From: Bacteroidia bacterium
GTDB lineage: Bacteria > Bacteroidota > Bacteroidia > Bacteroidales > CAJPTX01
Direction: 5' to 3'
NCBI GenBank assembly: GCA_905373475.1
Contig: CAJPTC010000009.1
Location: 12,693 to 76,692, forward strand
DNA length: 64,000 nucleotides
Shown here in pieces: positions 1-8,734 of this stretch; position 1 is the first letter of the stretch, and every line of letters starts with the position of its first letter. A model generated the notes under the pieces. The model made no database searches, was not told where the DNA came from, and saw only the letters and a program-made list of their open reading frames with translations. The position numbers and the translations under genes are program-made.

Positions 1-981
1 GTGTTGGGTGAGGTGATAGGTAAGGCTTATGTTGCCGAGAATTTTCCTCCTGAGGCTAAGGAACGTATGCTTACATTGGTGCAGAACCTTCGTGCTGCGT
101 ACCGTGAGCGTATGGCAGAGTTGCCATGGATGAGCGCTGAAACGAAGCAAAAGGCGCAAGAAAAGTTGGATGCTATTACGGTAAAGATTGGTTATCCTGA
201 CAAGTGGCGCGACTATACGGATCTGAGCATCTCGCGCGACAGCTATGTACAGAACATCCGCAATGGGCAAGTGTTCCAGTTTATGTACACCATGTCTAAG
301 CTGGGTAAACCAGTAGATCGTACAGAATGGTTTATGTACCCACAGACGGTGAATGCTTACTATAGTCCTGTGATGAATGAAATAGTCTTCCCAGCGGCTA
401 TTCTACAACCGCCTTTCTTTGATATGAATGCTGACGATGCTGTTAATTATGGTGCTATAGGTGTAGTAATAGGGCATGAAATTACGCACGGTTTTGACGA
501 CCAAGGGCGTCAGTACAACAAAGACGGTAACCTACAAAACTGGTGGACGAGCGAAGATTCGTTGCGTTTCACGGAATACACGAAGCTACTCGTAGATCAG
601 TTCAATGGCTTTGAGATGTTGCCTGGCAAGTTCGTAAATGGTAGCCTAACATTGGGCGAAAACTTGGCAGACTACGGTGGACTTACCATCTCGGTACACG
701 CCTTTCAAAAGGTGTTGCAAGCACAAGGCGAAGGTGCTGATAAGAAGGAAATTGACGGATTTACCCCGCTACAACGCTTCTTCTTGGCCTATGCGAAAGT
801 ATGGCGTAACTTGACCCGTCCTGAAGAGATGGCGCGCCGCTTGGTAGAGGACGTACATGCGCCTGGCATCTATCGTGTAGATGGCGGTGTGTATAACATC
901 GATGCTTTCTATCAAGCATTTGAAGTACCTACTACGAGCCGCTACTATCGTGCGCCCGATGAGCGCCCGTCTATTTGGTAA
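1..981 (+). CDS. pepO: M13 family zinc metallopeptidase, C-terminal half (PepO-like)
   Basis: This is the C-terminal 326 residues of a neprilysin/endothelin-converting-enzyme-like peptidase. The frame is open to the window edge, and family members are about 650-700 residues, so the true start lies upstream. The zinc site is clear: HEITH (H159, E160, H163) within VIGHEITHGFDDQGRQ, and the third-ligand motif GENLAD (E220, D224). The segment NAYYSPVMNEIVFPAAILQ, typical of M13 enzymes, precedes it. The extreme end reads RPSIW, lacking the Cys that many M13 proteins have before the terminal Trp. Such enzymes are normally periplasmic or surface oligopeptidases; whether this one has a signal peptide or lipobox cannot be seen. 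A terminator follows 25 bases after the stop. Confidence 0.93.
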   Translation: MLGEVIGKAYVAENFPPEAKERMLTLVQNLRAAYRERMAELPWMSAETKQKAQEKLDAITVKIGYPDKWRDYTDLSISRDSYVQNIRNGQVFQFMYTMSKLGKPVDRTEWFMYPQTVNAYYSPVMNEIVFPAAILQPPFFDMNADDAVNYGAIGVVIGHEITHGFDDQGRQYNKDGNLQNWWTSEDSLRFTEYTKLLVDQFNGFEMLPGKFVNGSLTLGENLADYGGLTISVHAFQKVLQAQGEGADKKEIDGFTPLQRFFLAYAKVWRNLTRPEEMARRLVEDVHAPGIYRVDGGVYNIDAFYQAFEVPTTSRYYRAPDERPSIW

Positions 982-1005
982 AAGGTAGGTAGTATACGGT
1001 TTTTC

Positions 1006-1035
1006 AAGGGCGTTGCCTCGTGCGACGCCCTTTTT
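1006..1035 (+). terminator. intrinsic terminator after the M13 peptidase
   Basis: An 8-bp perfect stem (AAGGGCGT/ACGCCCTT, 1006-1013 with 1025-1032) with an 11-base loop runs into five T residues. It sits just after the peptidase stop and before the LysM gene promoter. Confidence 0.85.
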
Positions 1036-1099
1036 GTTCTCTGTTTGTTGGAAACAGCTGAATGCAAAACGTTCAAAAATGCGTCTCTACGATTTTATA

Positions 1100-1107
1100 T
1101 ACCTTTG
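1100..1107 (+). promoter_or_regulatory. Bacteroidota -7 box for the LysM protein
   Basis: TACCTTTG matches TAnnTTTG exactly. It predicts a start site near 1112, 17 bases upstream of the ATG at 1130. No convincing TTTG box lies 19-21 bases upstream. Confidence 0.5.
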
Positions 1108-1129
1108 AACGGAAACGGTCTGTTTAGAG

Positions 1130-2968
1130 ATGTTGCGTGCAACGGTACTATTTATAGCTTTTCTTTTTGTGGGAGTAGCGCCACTTTATGCTGTGGGAGT
1201 GGCAGATTCTATCACTGCGCCTCGGATTACAGTGGGTGCAGAAGAATTCTGGGTGCATCCTGTCGTCAAAGGGGAGACGCTCTATGCCATTAGTAGGAAA
1301 TATGGGGTGCCGCAGGCGACGATAGCTGCTGCCAACCCTCAAATTTATTACGGAGTGAAGGAGGGACAGGTGCTTCGTATACCAATCCCCGAAGGATTGA
1401 GAACAAAAAAAGAAAACTTGGGGTACAAACTGCATCAAGTAAAAGCAGGCGAAAATCTTTATGCTATATCGCGTTTGTATGGAGTACCAGTTGCCGATAT
1501 TCGGAAAGCAAACGCTCTAATTTCGGACACTATTCAACTGAACGAGATACTACGTATTCCCGAAAATACGGTGTCGACTGCTCCAGAGGCTGCTCAAGTA
1601 ATACACGATGTGCAAAAGGGCGAAGGAGTTTATGGAATCTCAAAGCGCTATGGGGTGACGCAGGAGGCTATTCTGGAGGCTAACCCTTGGTTGAGAGAAA
1701 GGCAGCTTGAGTTGGGCGATAAACTCGTAATTCCGCAGTCGTCTGCGGGGTTACCCGATTCTCTGGCTAATTTGCTAGGGGGAGGCATACAACCTCCTAT
1801 GCCCTGCGATACTGCGGCGGCCTTTCCAAAATGGAAGACCCTAAATCTTGTTTTGGCACTACCTTTTGAACTCGGGAAGACGCAAGCTACGGTCTCCGAG
1901 GATGAGGTTTACGATATTTCGGGAACAGCAGCGCGTGGCATGGCGGCTAATACGCGCTATCTTGATTTCTATCAAGGGGTTTTGTTAGCGCTTAACGATT
2001 ATCGGCTGAAGGGTTACAATATCCGTCTTACCGTATTTGATACGCAACATTCGCCAACGGTAGTGCAGAAGCTGGTACAAAGCGATACCTTGAAGCACGC
2101 CAATCTCATAATTGGTCCTGTCTTCCCCAAGAACTTATCTTTGGTAAGTCAATACGCGGCGCAAAGGCGTATTCCGATAGTTTCTCCACTATCGGGGAAA
2201 ATCTCAGCGACTGACGTAAATCCGTTCCTCTTTCAAGCCAATCCGTCGTTTTATACGCAGCTCAAAACGTTGGTAGAGAAAACGGTGAAGCAGGGTACAA
2301 CACGTATTATAGTGCTGCGAGAGGAGTCTTTGGCCGATTTGGAGATGGCAGATAAGCTTGAGGAATTTTTGCGCGCGCAGATACAACGGCTTAATCCGCC
2401 GCCAACCCTTGAAGTGTTGCGTTATCCTAAGGGTGAAGCTACGGCAAAACGTACCCCACAGTTGCGCAAGCTGATTGATGCAGAACAAGCTACTAAGGTC
2501 TATATCCCATCGAACAGTGAGCCTTTTGTTAGTGATTTGCTGGGGCAGCTTAATGCGCTGTCTGTACTCAAAAAGACTGATACAGTGGAAATCTATGGGA
2601 TGTCGCGCTGGTTTAAGATGCGCAACCTAGATTTATCGCAACTCGGTACGCTTCGCGTGACTCTTTTCTCGCCCTTCTATGTAGATTATCAGTCGCGCGA
2701 GGTACGTGATTTTATCGATAACTATCGATCCTTATACCGATGCGAACCTACACAGTTTGCATTTCAAGGGTACGACGTGGTAAAGTACTTCTTGGGAGCT
2801 CTTTACAAATACGGCGAGAATTTTCACTACTGCCTCTCGCGCTACAACGTACCGTTGTTGCAAAACTATTTTGATTTTCGTGCTTCGCAAGATCTAGGCT
2901 CTTATGAAAGTAGAGCTCTTTACCTTTTACGCTTTGATCTCGAGCAAGGACTTGTGCCGTTGAAATAG
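1130..2968 (+). CDS. secreted LysM protein with periplasmic-binding-like C-terminal domain
   Basis: This is a 612-residue exported protein. The first 22 residues form a signal peptide ending near APLYAVG. Three LysM repeats follow at about residues 42-86, 99-142 and 158-202; each shows a pattern like KGETLYAISRKYGV, a turn Asn and a closing L-x-IP. LysM binds peptidoglycan glycan chains. The rest (about 230-612) resembles the type 1 periplasmic-binding / leucine-binding fold, with segments such as NLIIGPVFPKN, RRIPIVSPLSGK and FAFQGYDVVKYFLGALY. This architecture is seen in Bacteroidota as a cell-wall-associated protein of unknown ligand. It is a monocistronic unit between two terminators. 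The domain calls are firm; the ligand is unknown. Confidence 0.85.
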   Translation: MLRATVLFIAFLFVGVAPLYAVGVADSITAPRITVGAEEFWVHPVVKGETLYAISRKYGVPQATIAAANPQIYYGVKEGQVLRIPIPEGLRTKKENLGYKLHQVKAGENLYAISRLYGVPVADIRKANALISDTIQLNEILRIPENTVSTAPEAAQVIHDVQKGEGVYGISKRYGVTQEAILEANPWLRERQLELGDKLVIPQSSAGLPDSLANLLGGGIQPPMPCDTAAAFPKWKTLNLVLALPFELGKTQATVSEDEVYDISGTAARGMAANTRYLDFYQGVLLALNDYRLKGYNIRLTVFDTQHSPTVVQKLVQSDTLKHANLIIGPVFPKNLSLVSQYAAQRRIPIVSPLSGKISATDVNPFLFQANPSFYTQLKTLVEKTVKQGTTRIIVLREESLADLEMADKLEEFLRAQIQRLNPPPTLEVLRYPKGEATAKRTPQLRKLIDAEQATKVYIPSNSEPFVSDLLGQLNALSVLKKTDTVEIYGMSRWFKMRNLDLSQLGTLRVTLFSPFYVDYQSREVRDFIDNYRSLYRCEPTQFAFQGYDVVKYFLGALYKYGENFHYCLSRYNVPLLQNYFDFRASQDLGSYESRALYLLRFDLEQGLVPLK

Positions 2969-2996
2969 CAATTTTTCCATTCGGGTAGAAAAATTA

Positions 2997-3029
2997 AAGA
3001 GGGTGTGTTGCGATGCGCATCCTCTTTTT
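2997..3029. terminator. shared terminator between convergent genes
   Basis: An 11-bp stem with two G-U pairs (2997-3007 with 3016-3026) is flanked by A-rich sequence on the left and TTTTT on the right. It can therefore stop the LysM gene from the left and the patatin gene from the right. Confidence 0.8.
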
Positions 3030-3044
3030 CATTTTCAATACTTC

Positions 3045-5330
3045 TTAGAATGGGATGCCGATAAAGAAGTGTGCCCAAAGATCGCGACTCCCCGAATGCA
3101 TGCTCAAAGAGCCTTGTACTATTCCTAGGCGTGTTTCACGTCCCAGAGCAAGTTCTCCCGAATAGATTCCTTCGGAGAGGAGACCGCGGGCCGTTGATGT
3201 TAATCTATCGAGGTTTGTGGCGGTATATAACGCACCTAACGACGGTGTTAAATGCAAGGAGTAAGGAAGGTGGATTTGCAGCGAAAATGAGCCTAGTAAA
3301 AAGTTATATGCTGATATCTGACGGAAGCCTAGACCGTAAAAAGGGATATCAAGTGCTTCATTACGCACTGTTTCTTTCGCACCTCCAATTTGAAAGGTAT
3401 AATGACGTCCCCATTGGTTAGAAGAAAGTCCGAGTGCTAAACGCGGTTGTAGTGTGTAATATTTCCCAAAAGGGATGTTCTGTTCGTAGTTCGCATAGAA
3501 CTGAAGTACAAAGGGCGAGCGGTCAAATTCGGCATTAAGTCCGTATTGTTGTACGGGGGTAGGTTGTTGCTTGTCGTAAGAAATTGCATGGCGGTATGCG
3601 CCCGTGAGGTGTAGATGCAGCGTGTAGCCACTCTGGGGGTAGAACTGCCGTTCGGTGGTATTGATGCGGTAGCGTAGAAAGCTCTGTATTTCTCCTGCTG
3701 AAATGCGAGTGGGATCGGCACCGCCTAAAAGCTCTAGATAGGCACGTGAGGGTACTAGAAACGTGGAACGATACATCAAGCCGCCGTCTAGGAGCGCTGA
3801 AGTGCGTATCAGCTTTCCGAGCGAAATGTACGCTTCCAGTTCGTACTTCATGATAGAGGCTATGCGCGATGCGGCCAAATAGAGCGGTGTGCGTGAGGTG
3901 ATGAAATTGCCTCCTACGTTGAATAGGAAATTCTGCTTTTCCCCGAAATAGAACGTGTGCTTTGCGGTAAGTTGCGGTTGCGATGAGGCAAGGATTGCAA
4001 ACTCGGCGCGTGAAGACTGCCACAACGGATTTAATAGCTCAAGGCGCCCCATGATGCCGATACCCCATTCATCGTTTACATGCGCGCCAATACCTATTGA
4101 GAGCGGAGAACGCGGTTGCGGCATAATGCGTAGTATACTGTCTTTTCCAAGTTGGTAGTATATCTGGTTGAAAAAACGCGTGCTGTATATCTGATTGATT
4201 GCATTTTCCACCTGCCGTGCATTTACTTGCGATGGTGTTGATAGCCAACGGCTTGTGGCGAGTTCCACTTTCTTGTGTTCTTTGCCGTTTGTGATTTCTA
4301 CTTTTTTTATCCAGTGCGTAGCTGTCGTGTCTGCGTGTGTAATAGGTGGTTTTGCCTCGTAACGATAGATAGAATCGGCGAGCTTTTGGAAGCGTGTTTT
4401 GAAGGCTGAAGCCGCTTCGTAGCCTAGGTTCTCGATACGTTGCCCTGCTGTGAAGTTCATTGAGGTATAGCCTGCCAGATCGGGTGCTATTAGATAATCG
4501 CACTTCTTGAGATCTTCCCGCGCCTTTTGGATTCCCGCGTACATGGATGCGTGCGTGAGTATATCTTTGGCATCGTGGAGTATACCAGAAGGGTGAGTGA
4601 GGTCGGGCCCTGCATAGCTTCCGATTACGATATCTGCCCCCATCGCACGCACCAGATCGTAGGGGAAGTTGTCTGCCACGCCTCCGTCTGTAAGGAGTAC
4701 GGTATCGCTCAGGAGTACAGGAGTAAAGATGCCTGGAATTGCCATACTGGCGCGGATCTCTGTTGGTAGGTGTCCGCTACGTGCAGTGCGGATTTTGCCT
4801 GAGGTAAGGTTTACCGAGATGCAACCAAACGGCGTGGGGAGTTGGTTGAAGTTGTCTACAGTGGCATATTGCCAGCTCAGACGATGAAAAAGATTAAGGA
4901 GCAGCTGACTATTGATAAAACCACGCGGCAGGTTGAAATGCCCGTCCTCCCAATTAACCGAAAGAAGCGAGCGGTTTACGTTGTGCTTTTGCTCAAAAGT
5001 TACGGTGCGTAGTGGCTGCTGATTAGAAAGAAGCTCGCCCCAGTCGGTCTGTAGGTTCAATGTGCTGATTTCGTCGGCGGTATAGCCCATTGCATAAAGA
5101 GCGCCGAGAATAGCCCCCATACTTGTGCCAGCTATGTAGTCGGGGCGCAATCCTGCTTCCTCCATTACTCGCATAGTGCCCACATGCGCAAAACCTCGTG
5201 CACCTCCACCACTTAGTACTAACCCAATGCGCGGTCGACGTAGCGGTGTTTTAGCCCGTTGTGCGGGTTGTTCCTCTGCGTAGGTTATATGGATAGAGGT
5301 CAGCAAAAAAAGCAGCAACAGGTAACGCAT
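3045..5330 (-). CDS. patatin-like phospholipase fused to an outer-membrane barrel (type Vd autotransporter-like)
   Basis: This 761-residue protein has a signal peptide (1-18). A patatin domain follows: oxyanion motif GGGARG (41-46), nucleophile GTSMG (Ser70) and catalytic DGG (Asp215), making a Ser-Asp dyad lipase. A POTRA-like linker at about 345-405 and a C-terminal beta-rich region resembling the Omp85/BamA barrel close the protein, which ends in Phe. This matches the PlpD / type Vd layout, in which the barrel holds or exports the phospholipase at the outer membrane. An in-frame TTG lies one codon upstream; the ATG at 5330 is preferred. The gene lies 127 bases after the sulfatase gene on the same strand and could be co-transcribed with it. 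The substrate is inferred to be phospholipid. Confidence 0.9.
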   Translation of the reverse strand: MRYLLLLFLLTSIHITYAEEQPAQRAKTPLRRPRIGLVLSGGGARGFAHVGTMRVMEEAGLRPDYIAGTSMGAILGALYAMGYTADEISTLNLQTDWGELLSNQQPLRTVTFEQKHNVNRSLLSVNWEDGHFNLPRGFINSQLLLNLFHRLSWQYATVDNFNQLPTPFGCISVNLTSGKIRTARSGHLPTEIRASMAIPGIFTPVLLSDTVLLTDGGVADNFPYDLVRAMGADIVIGSYAGPDLTHPSGILHDAKDILTHASMYAGIQKAREDLKKCDYLIAPDLAGYTSMNFTAGQRIENLGYEAASAFKTRFQKLADSIYRYEAKPPITHADTTATHWIKKVEITNGKEHKKVELATSRWLSTPSQVNARQVENAINQIYSTRFFNQIYYQLGKDSILRIMPQPRSPLSIGIGAHVNDEWGIGIMGRLELLNPLWQSSRAEFAILASSQPQLTAKHTFYFGEKQNFLFNVGGNFITSRTPLYLAASRIASIMKYELEAYISLGKLIRTSALLDGGLMYRSTFLVPSRAYLELLGGADPTRISAGEIQSFLRYRINTTERQFYPQSGYTLHLHLTGAYRHAISYDKQQPTPVQQYGLNAEFDRSPFVLQFYANYEQNIPFGKYYTLQPRLALGLSSNQWGRHYTFQIGGAKETVRNEALDIPFYGLGFRQISAYNFLLGSFSLQIHLPYSLHLTPSLGALYTATNLDRLTSTARGLLSEGIYSGELALGRETRLGIVQGSLSMHSGSRDLWAHFFIGIPF

Positions 5331-5457
5331 CAAGTAAGTAGCGATAAGTTGAACTCAACTCTATAATCAACGAAAGATTTGCACTTTCAACACGCCCAGA
5401 ACTACAATTTTCGTCGTTTGTCTCAGACTTATGCGATGAATTGAGCTTGGAGCTGTT

Positions 5458-7320
5458 CTACAAACTAATATAGTGCTGGTGGTGTTTTTGGAAAAAGGCT
5501 TCTCCTGTTCGGCGGAGTGAGTCGGGGAGAGGTTGGTGCTGCCAGAGTATGCGCTTGGCATCGAAATCGTAGATAAACCCCATGCTGTCGGTTAGCCAAC
5601 CGAAACCATGGTTGTAGACCACCATAGCCCCCGTATGTTTCTGTGCAAGAGTATTGCGAGAGAAGGGAAAAGAGCTGTGAGGTAGTCCTAGTTGTGCGAG
5701 GAGTAGGGCTGCAAGGTCAGTCTGTGAGGTAACATTGGCAATGACCGTATCAAAATTCTGGCGTAGTGCACCGCCTGTCCATACCATGGGGATATGGTAA
5801 CGTACTGGGTCTTCATTTTCCGAATTCCCAGGATAACGATGTCCGTGGTCAGCTAATATTACGACCAGAGTAGAATCCCACCATGGGCGCGCTCTTGCTT
5901 CTTCAAGGAAGCGATTCATGCAACTGTCGGCATAGCGTGCAGTGCGTCGTATCCGTTGTTCCTCTGGCAGTGAGGCGTCTACGGGGCGATTAGGAAGGTC
6001 AAAAGGTTCGTGGTTAGAAAGGGTAAAATACATTTTGCAGAACGGCATTTGCGCTGTATCGCACTCCGCCAACAAGCGCGGATAAACATACTCGTCGTGC
6101 ACGCCCCACTTTTCGCCTCGTAACTCACGAGGAAAATCGCGCTGTTCTACGATTCGTGCAAAACCTGCGAGATAGGCGCACGTTCGGAAGTTCACAAATT
6201 CGGCATTGCCGCCGTAATAAAATGCTGTACTTCTATAGCCAACCGAGTCTAGCACGCGCGGAAAGAATGAAAGCTTTTCTAGCTTCCGTACAAATTTGAT
6301 AATGGATTTTTTCCCCTGTGCAGGATACCCCGCCAGCGTTGCTACTACGCCCTTGTCGCTCCGTGTGCTTGCAGCATACATCCGCGAGAAAAGTACTCCC
6401 GTGCGAGCCACCGAATCTAGGTGTGGTGTGCACGAATCGCGCCCTAGGAGTTGTGAGAATTTTGCCGACTGGCTCTCCATCAATAGGATTATAATGTTGG
6501 GGCGCTTGCAGCGGAGTAAGCGCGGATAAACGTCACTCTCCTGCATAATGTTTTTGTAGCGCTCCTCCATTTCAGCGTCAGAAAGGAATGGTTCGTAGTG
6601 TGTAAAGGAATACTGTACCTCGGTTAGCTCGCGCATAAAATTCCAAGTAGCGTTGATGGCTATATGGTTTGCAAAGGCATTAGAACTAAATGCAACGCGG
6701 CTCACACTCATGGTTGCCACGTCGAAGCCACCACGAATGGGGATGAGCATACATACAGCAAACAAAAGTGCGAGCACGGGTTCGTACCACGCTGCACGAA
6801 TAGGGGAGTGGTGTGACTTCCAAATCCAACGAGTGTGGATGAAATAGGCACAAGCTATAAGTCCTGCGATAAAAAGGAGTAGCCCTGCTGTAAGATACCA
6901 CGGAATAGAACCGAGCGATTCGCTGAGGTTGGAGATGTAGAGTAGTGGCGTGAGGTCTATATGCGAGTGCCAGTTGCGGTATATCTCGAGGTCTGCTATA
7001 GCAATGGCTATACTCAGACCTGCAAATAACGTGCTTACGGTTAGTATGGTTATACGTTCGGCGCTAAATATTCCTGCCCTTTTTCGTCTCAGTAGCCGAA
7101 GAGTAAGTAGAATAGCCCACAGCGTGAAAAGTGAGAGGAAAACGTAGCCCAGGAGCGAGAAATCCATGGCAAGCCCCTGCCAAAGTGCTTGCAAGCTCAA
7201 GCGCCAGCCGCAAGAAAGCCCGCCCCAGAGTTCGTAAAGTATAAAAGCGAGACGAAGAAAAAACTGCAGCCCTATCCAAAAAAGAAAGAGCCGCAGTGCT
7301 ATTAAAATTCGTTGGCGCAT
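5458..7320 (-). CDS. LTA synthase-like membrane sulfatase (alkaline phosphatase superfamily)
   Basis: This is a 620-residue inner-membrane enzyme. About five N-terminal membrane segments lie within residues 8-200. The extracytoplasmic sulfatase domain runs from about 273: metal ligand Glu282 in LLMESQSAKF, nucleophile region STRSDKG (Ser321 in the slot usually held by Thr), and the late ADHGH metal motif. Relatives (LtaS, OpgB, Bacteroidota homologues) transfer phosphoglycerol or phosphoethanolamine from phospholipids to envelope acceptors. Bacteroidota make no Gram-positive lipoteichoic acid, so the acceptor here is unknown. The SPOR lipoprotein gene lies immediately upstream on the same strand. 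A paralogue is at 46898-48853. Confidence 0.85.
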   Translation of the reverse strand: MRQRILIALRLFLFWIGLQFFLRLAFILYELWGGLSCGWRLSLQALWQGLAMDFSLLGYVFLSLFTLWAILLTLRLLRRKRAGIFSAERITILTVSTLFAGLSIAIAIADLEIYRNWHSHIDLTPLLYISNLSESLGSIPWYLTAGLLLFIAGLIACAYFIHTRWIWKSHHSPIRAAWYEPVLALLFAVCMLIPIRGGFDVATMSVSRVAFSSNAFANHIAINATWNFMRELTEVQYSFTHYEPFLSDAEMEERYKNIMQESDVYPRLLRCKRPNIIILLMESQSAKFSQLLGRDSCTPHLDSVARTGVLFSRMYAASTRSDKGVVATLAGYPAQGKKSIIKFVRKLEKLSFFPRVLDSVGYRSTAFYYGGNAEFVNFRTCAYLAGFARIVEQRDFPRELRGEKWGVHDEYVYPRLLAECDTAQMPFCKMYFTLSNHEPFDLPNRPVDASLPEEQRIRRTARYADSCMNRFLEEARARPWWDSTLVVILADHGHRYPGNSENEDPVRYHIPMVWTGGALRQNFDTVIANVTSQTDLAALLLAQLGLPHSSFPFSRNTLAQKHTGAMVVYNHGFGWLTDSMGFIYDFDAKRILWQHQPLPDSLRRTGEAFFQKHHQHYISL

Positions 7321-7354
7321 TCGAGGTGCGTCGCCCCTTCGGGATGCGATAAGG

Positions 7355-7921
7355 TTAGAAGGTCACAATATCGTCGTCGTCAGAGCTAGAGGAAGAAGTA
7401 CGGCTACTGCCCGACGTGGGACGTTCGGGGCGGTCGCTGTTCAACCATGAGCTGGTGTCGTATCGTCCACCTTCTTCAAAGACCCACAGACCGTCTTCGC
7501 TACTCCCCGTACGATTTATGTAGGCTACAGCCTCGCTCATGCTACCAAAATCGGCAATGGAGACGAGTTTAAAGCCATTAGGTGCCATAAATTGTTTTGC
7601 CTCGGGAAAAGAACGTCTCTGGAGCTCCAAGAAACGATCTGCATTGTCTTGATAGATAAAACTCCCCTTTATTACGTGGAATTTTAGGCTCGCGTTATAC
7701 TGTGGTTCTTGTACGGTTTGGGTCTGTTGTGCACGTTCGCGTTCTATCTCCAGTTGTTGTAAACTGTCTGCAATGCGCATAATGCTATCGGCACGTGCTT
7801 GTACGGCAGCGATTGAGTCTGCGCGTCGCTTTGCCTCTTCCTCCGCATTTTTCCGATTGCACCCAAAGCCTACAATGCTTAATACCAATGCTACTATAAC
7901 GAATGTGTGCTGATGTCTCAT
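7355..7921 (-). CDS. SPOR domain lipoprotein
   Basis: This is a 188-residue exported protein. The N-terminus is a short hydrophobic signal ending at a Cys (SIVGFGC), which makes a lipoprotein likely although the lipobox is not classical. A charged helix (about 25-70) follows, then a SPOR domain (about 80-145: FHVIKGSF, then NADRFLELQR and YINRTG). SPOR domains bind denuded septal peptidoglycan, so a role in division or envelope remodelling is plausible. The tail is rich in Ser and Asp (SSSSDDDDIVTF). The ATG at 7921 is chosen over a TTG two codons upstream. The sulfatase gene starts 34 bases downstream. Confidence 0.85.
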   Translation of the reverse strand: MRHQHTFVIVALVLSIVGFGCNRKNAEEEAKRRADSIAAVQARADSIMRIADSLQQLEIERERAQQTQTVQEPQYNASLKFHVIKGSFIYQDNADRFLELQRRSFPEAKQFMAPNGFKLVSIADFGSMSEAVAYINRTGSSEDGLWVFEEGGRYDTSSWLNSDRPERPTSGSSRTSSSSSDDDDIVTF

Positions 7922-8140
7922 TTTCAAACCGTTTAGTATCCTCCTCGTACGAGGTGCTTTTCTGTGTTTTTGAAGAGATTACAATCTCAATTCTCCTCCT
8001 CAATTGCAAAAGTAACAATTATAAAATTACTACAACTCCTGTAGTAATGCATGGTGCATTATAAAATCATTTCGTTTCCTTGTGTTTTTCGGTGAGGCGA
8101 TAGCCGAATGGGGAATCTTCTGGTAGTGTTTTTCAACCAT

Positions 8141-8172
8141 AAAAAAAAAGCACACTGTGTAAACAGCGTGCT
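8141..8172 (-). terminator. terminator of tRNA-Arg
   Basis: On the minus strand a 10-bp stem with one G-U pair (8163-8172 with 8149-8158) is followed by nine T residues. It lies just downstream of the tRNA. Confidence 0.9.
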
Positions 8173-8177
8173 CTAAG

Positions 8178-8249
8178 TAGCCCCACCAGGACTCGAACCT
8201 GAATTTGAAGTTTAGGAAACTTCCGTTCTATCCCTTGAACTATGAGGCC
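8178..8249 (-). tRNA. tRNA-Arg (anticodon CCT)
   Basis: The gene folds as a full cloverleaf. The acceptor stem starts GGCCTCA and pairs with TGGGGCT (first pair G-U). The anticodon stem is GAAGT/ACTTC around loop TTCCTAA, giving anticodon CCT, which reads AGG. The T arm contains TTCGAGT. CCA is not encoded. A -7 box and a terminator flank it, so it is transcribed alone. Confidence 0.95.
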
Positions 8250-8261
8250 TTAACTCTCTTG

Positions 8262-8269
8262 CAAAGATA
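8262..8269 (-). promoter_or_regulatory. -7 box of the tRNA-Arg promoter
   Basis: On the minus strand TATCTTTG matches TAnnTTTG. The predicted start is near 8257, eight bases before the mature tRNA 5' end. Confidence 0.55.
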
Positions 8270-8281
8270 GAGAAAGATAAC

Positions 8282-8674
8282 CTATTCTTTTGCGGGCGTT
8301 TCTACATTTTCTTCGGGCGCTGCTACGCTGCGGAGTTTGTTGCCGAACTGCGAAATCTCCATAAGCAATGTAAGGAGTGAGTTGTCTGGGATTGGCTGTA
8401 GATTGTTATACAGCAATAGAGTACCTTGGATTTTTGCACACGCCGTAGCTGCAAGTGTTAGCTTTGTAATGACCTCTTGGTCAGGTACAAATTCGGGCGC
8501 GGTATACCCTACTAGGTTAAGTATATTCTCGGTGATGGTATCTAGGATTTGTTTCTTGGCTCTATCGCTCAAATTGGTGGTGCTGGGCATCCTGTCTAGC
8601 ACGGTACAGAGCTTCATAGCGCGTACTGACAAGTTTATTGCCGTGTTGTTCAGATTGAAAAAATCAACTTCCAT
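8282..8674 (-). CDS. small hypothetical helical protein
   Basis: This 130-residue protein belongs to no family I recognise. It is predicted to be soluble and almost wholly alpha-helical, with no signal peptide or membrane segment. The end is acidic and Pro-rich (PEENVETPAKE). It starts with ATG at 8674 after a terminator, and its stop lies close to the tRNA-Arg promoter. The composition looks like a real protein and the frame is open with few competing frames, but the function is unknown. Confidence 0.65.
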   Translation of the reverse strand: MEVDFFNLNNTAINLSVRAMKLCTVLDRMPSTTNLSDRAKKQILDTITENILNLVGYTAPEFVPDQEVITKLTLAATACAKIQGTLLLYNNLQPIPDNSLLTLLMEISQFGNKLRSVAAPEENVETPAKE

Positions 8675-8686
8675 TTTCTGGCTATT

Positions 8687-8718
8687 AAAAAAGGGCGCAG
8701 GATAAACTCTGCGCCCTT
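8687..8718 (-). terminator. terminator after the DUF1015 gene
   Basis: A 10-bp perfect stem (AAGGGCGCAG/CTGCGCCCTT, 8691-8700 with 8709-8718) is followed on the minus strand by a short T-rich tract. It closes the serC-serA-DUF1015 block. Confidence 0.85.
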
Positions 8719-8734
8719 ATGTTCATTTATCTCT

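Noticed and set aside
5367..5561. Short reverse frame between the sulfatase and patatin genes
   Set aside because: Overlaps the end of the sulfatase gene in another frame and lacks any recognisable motif.
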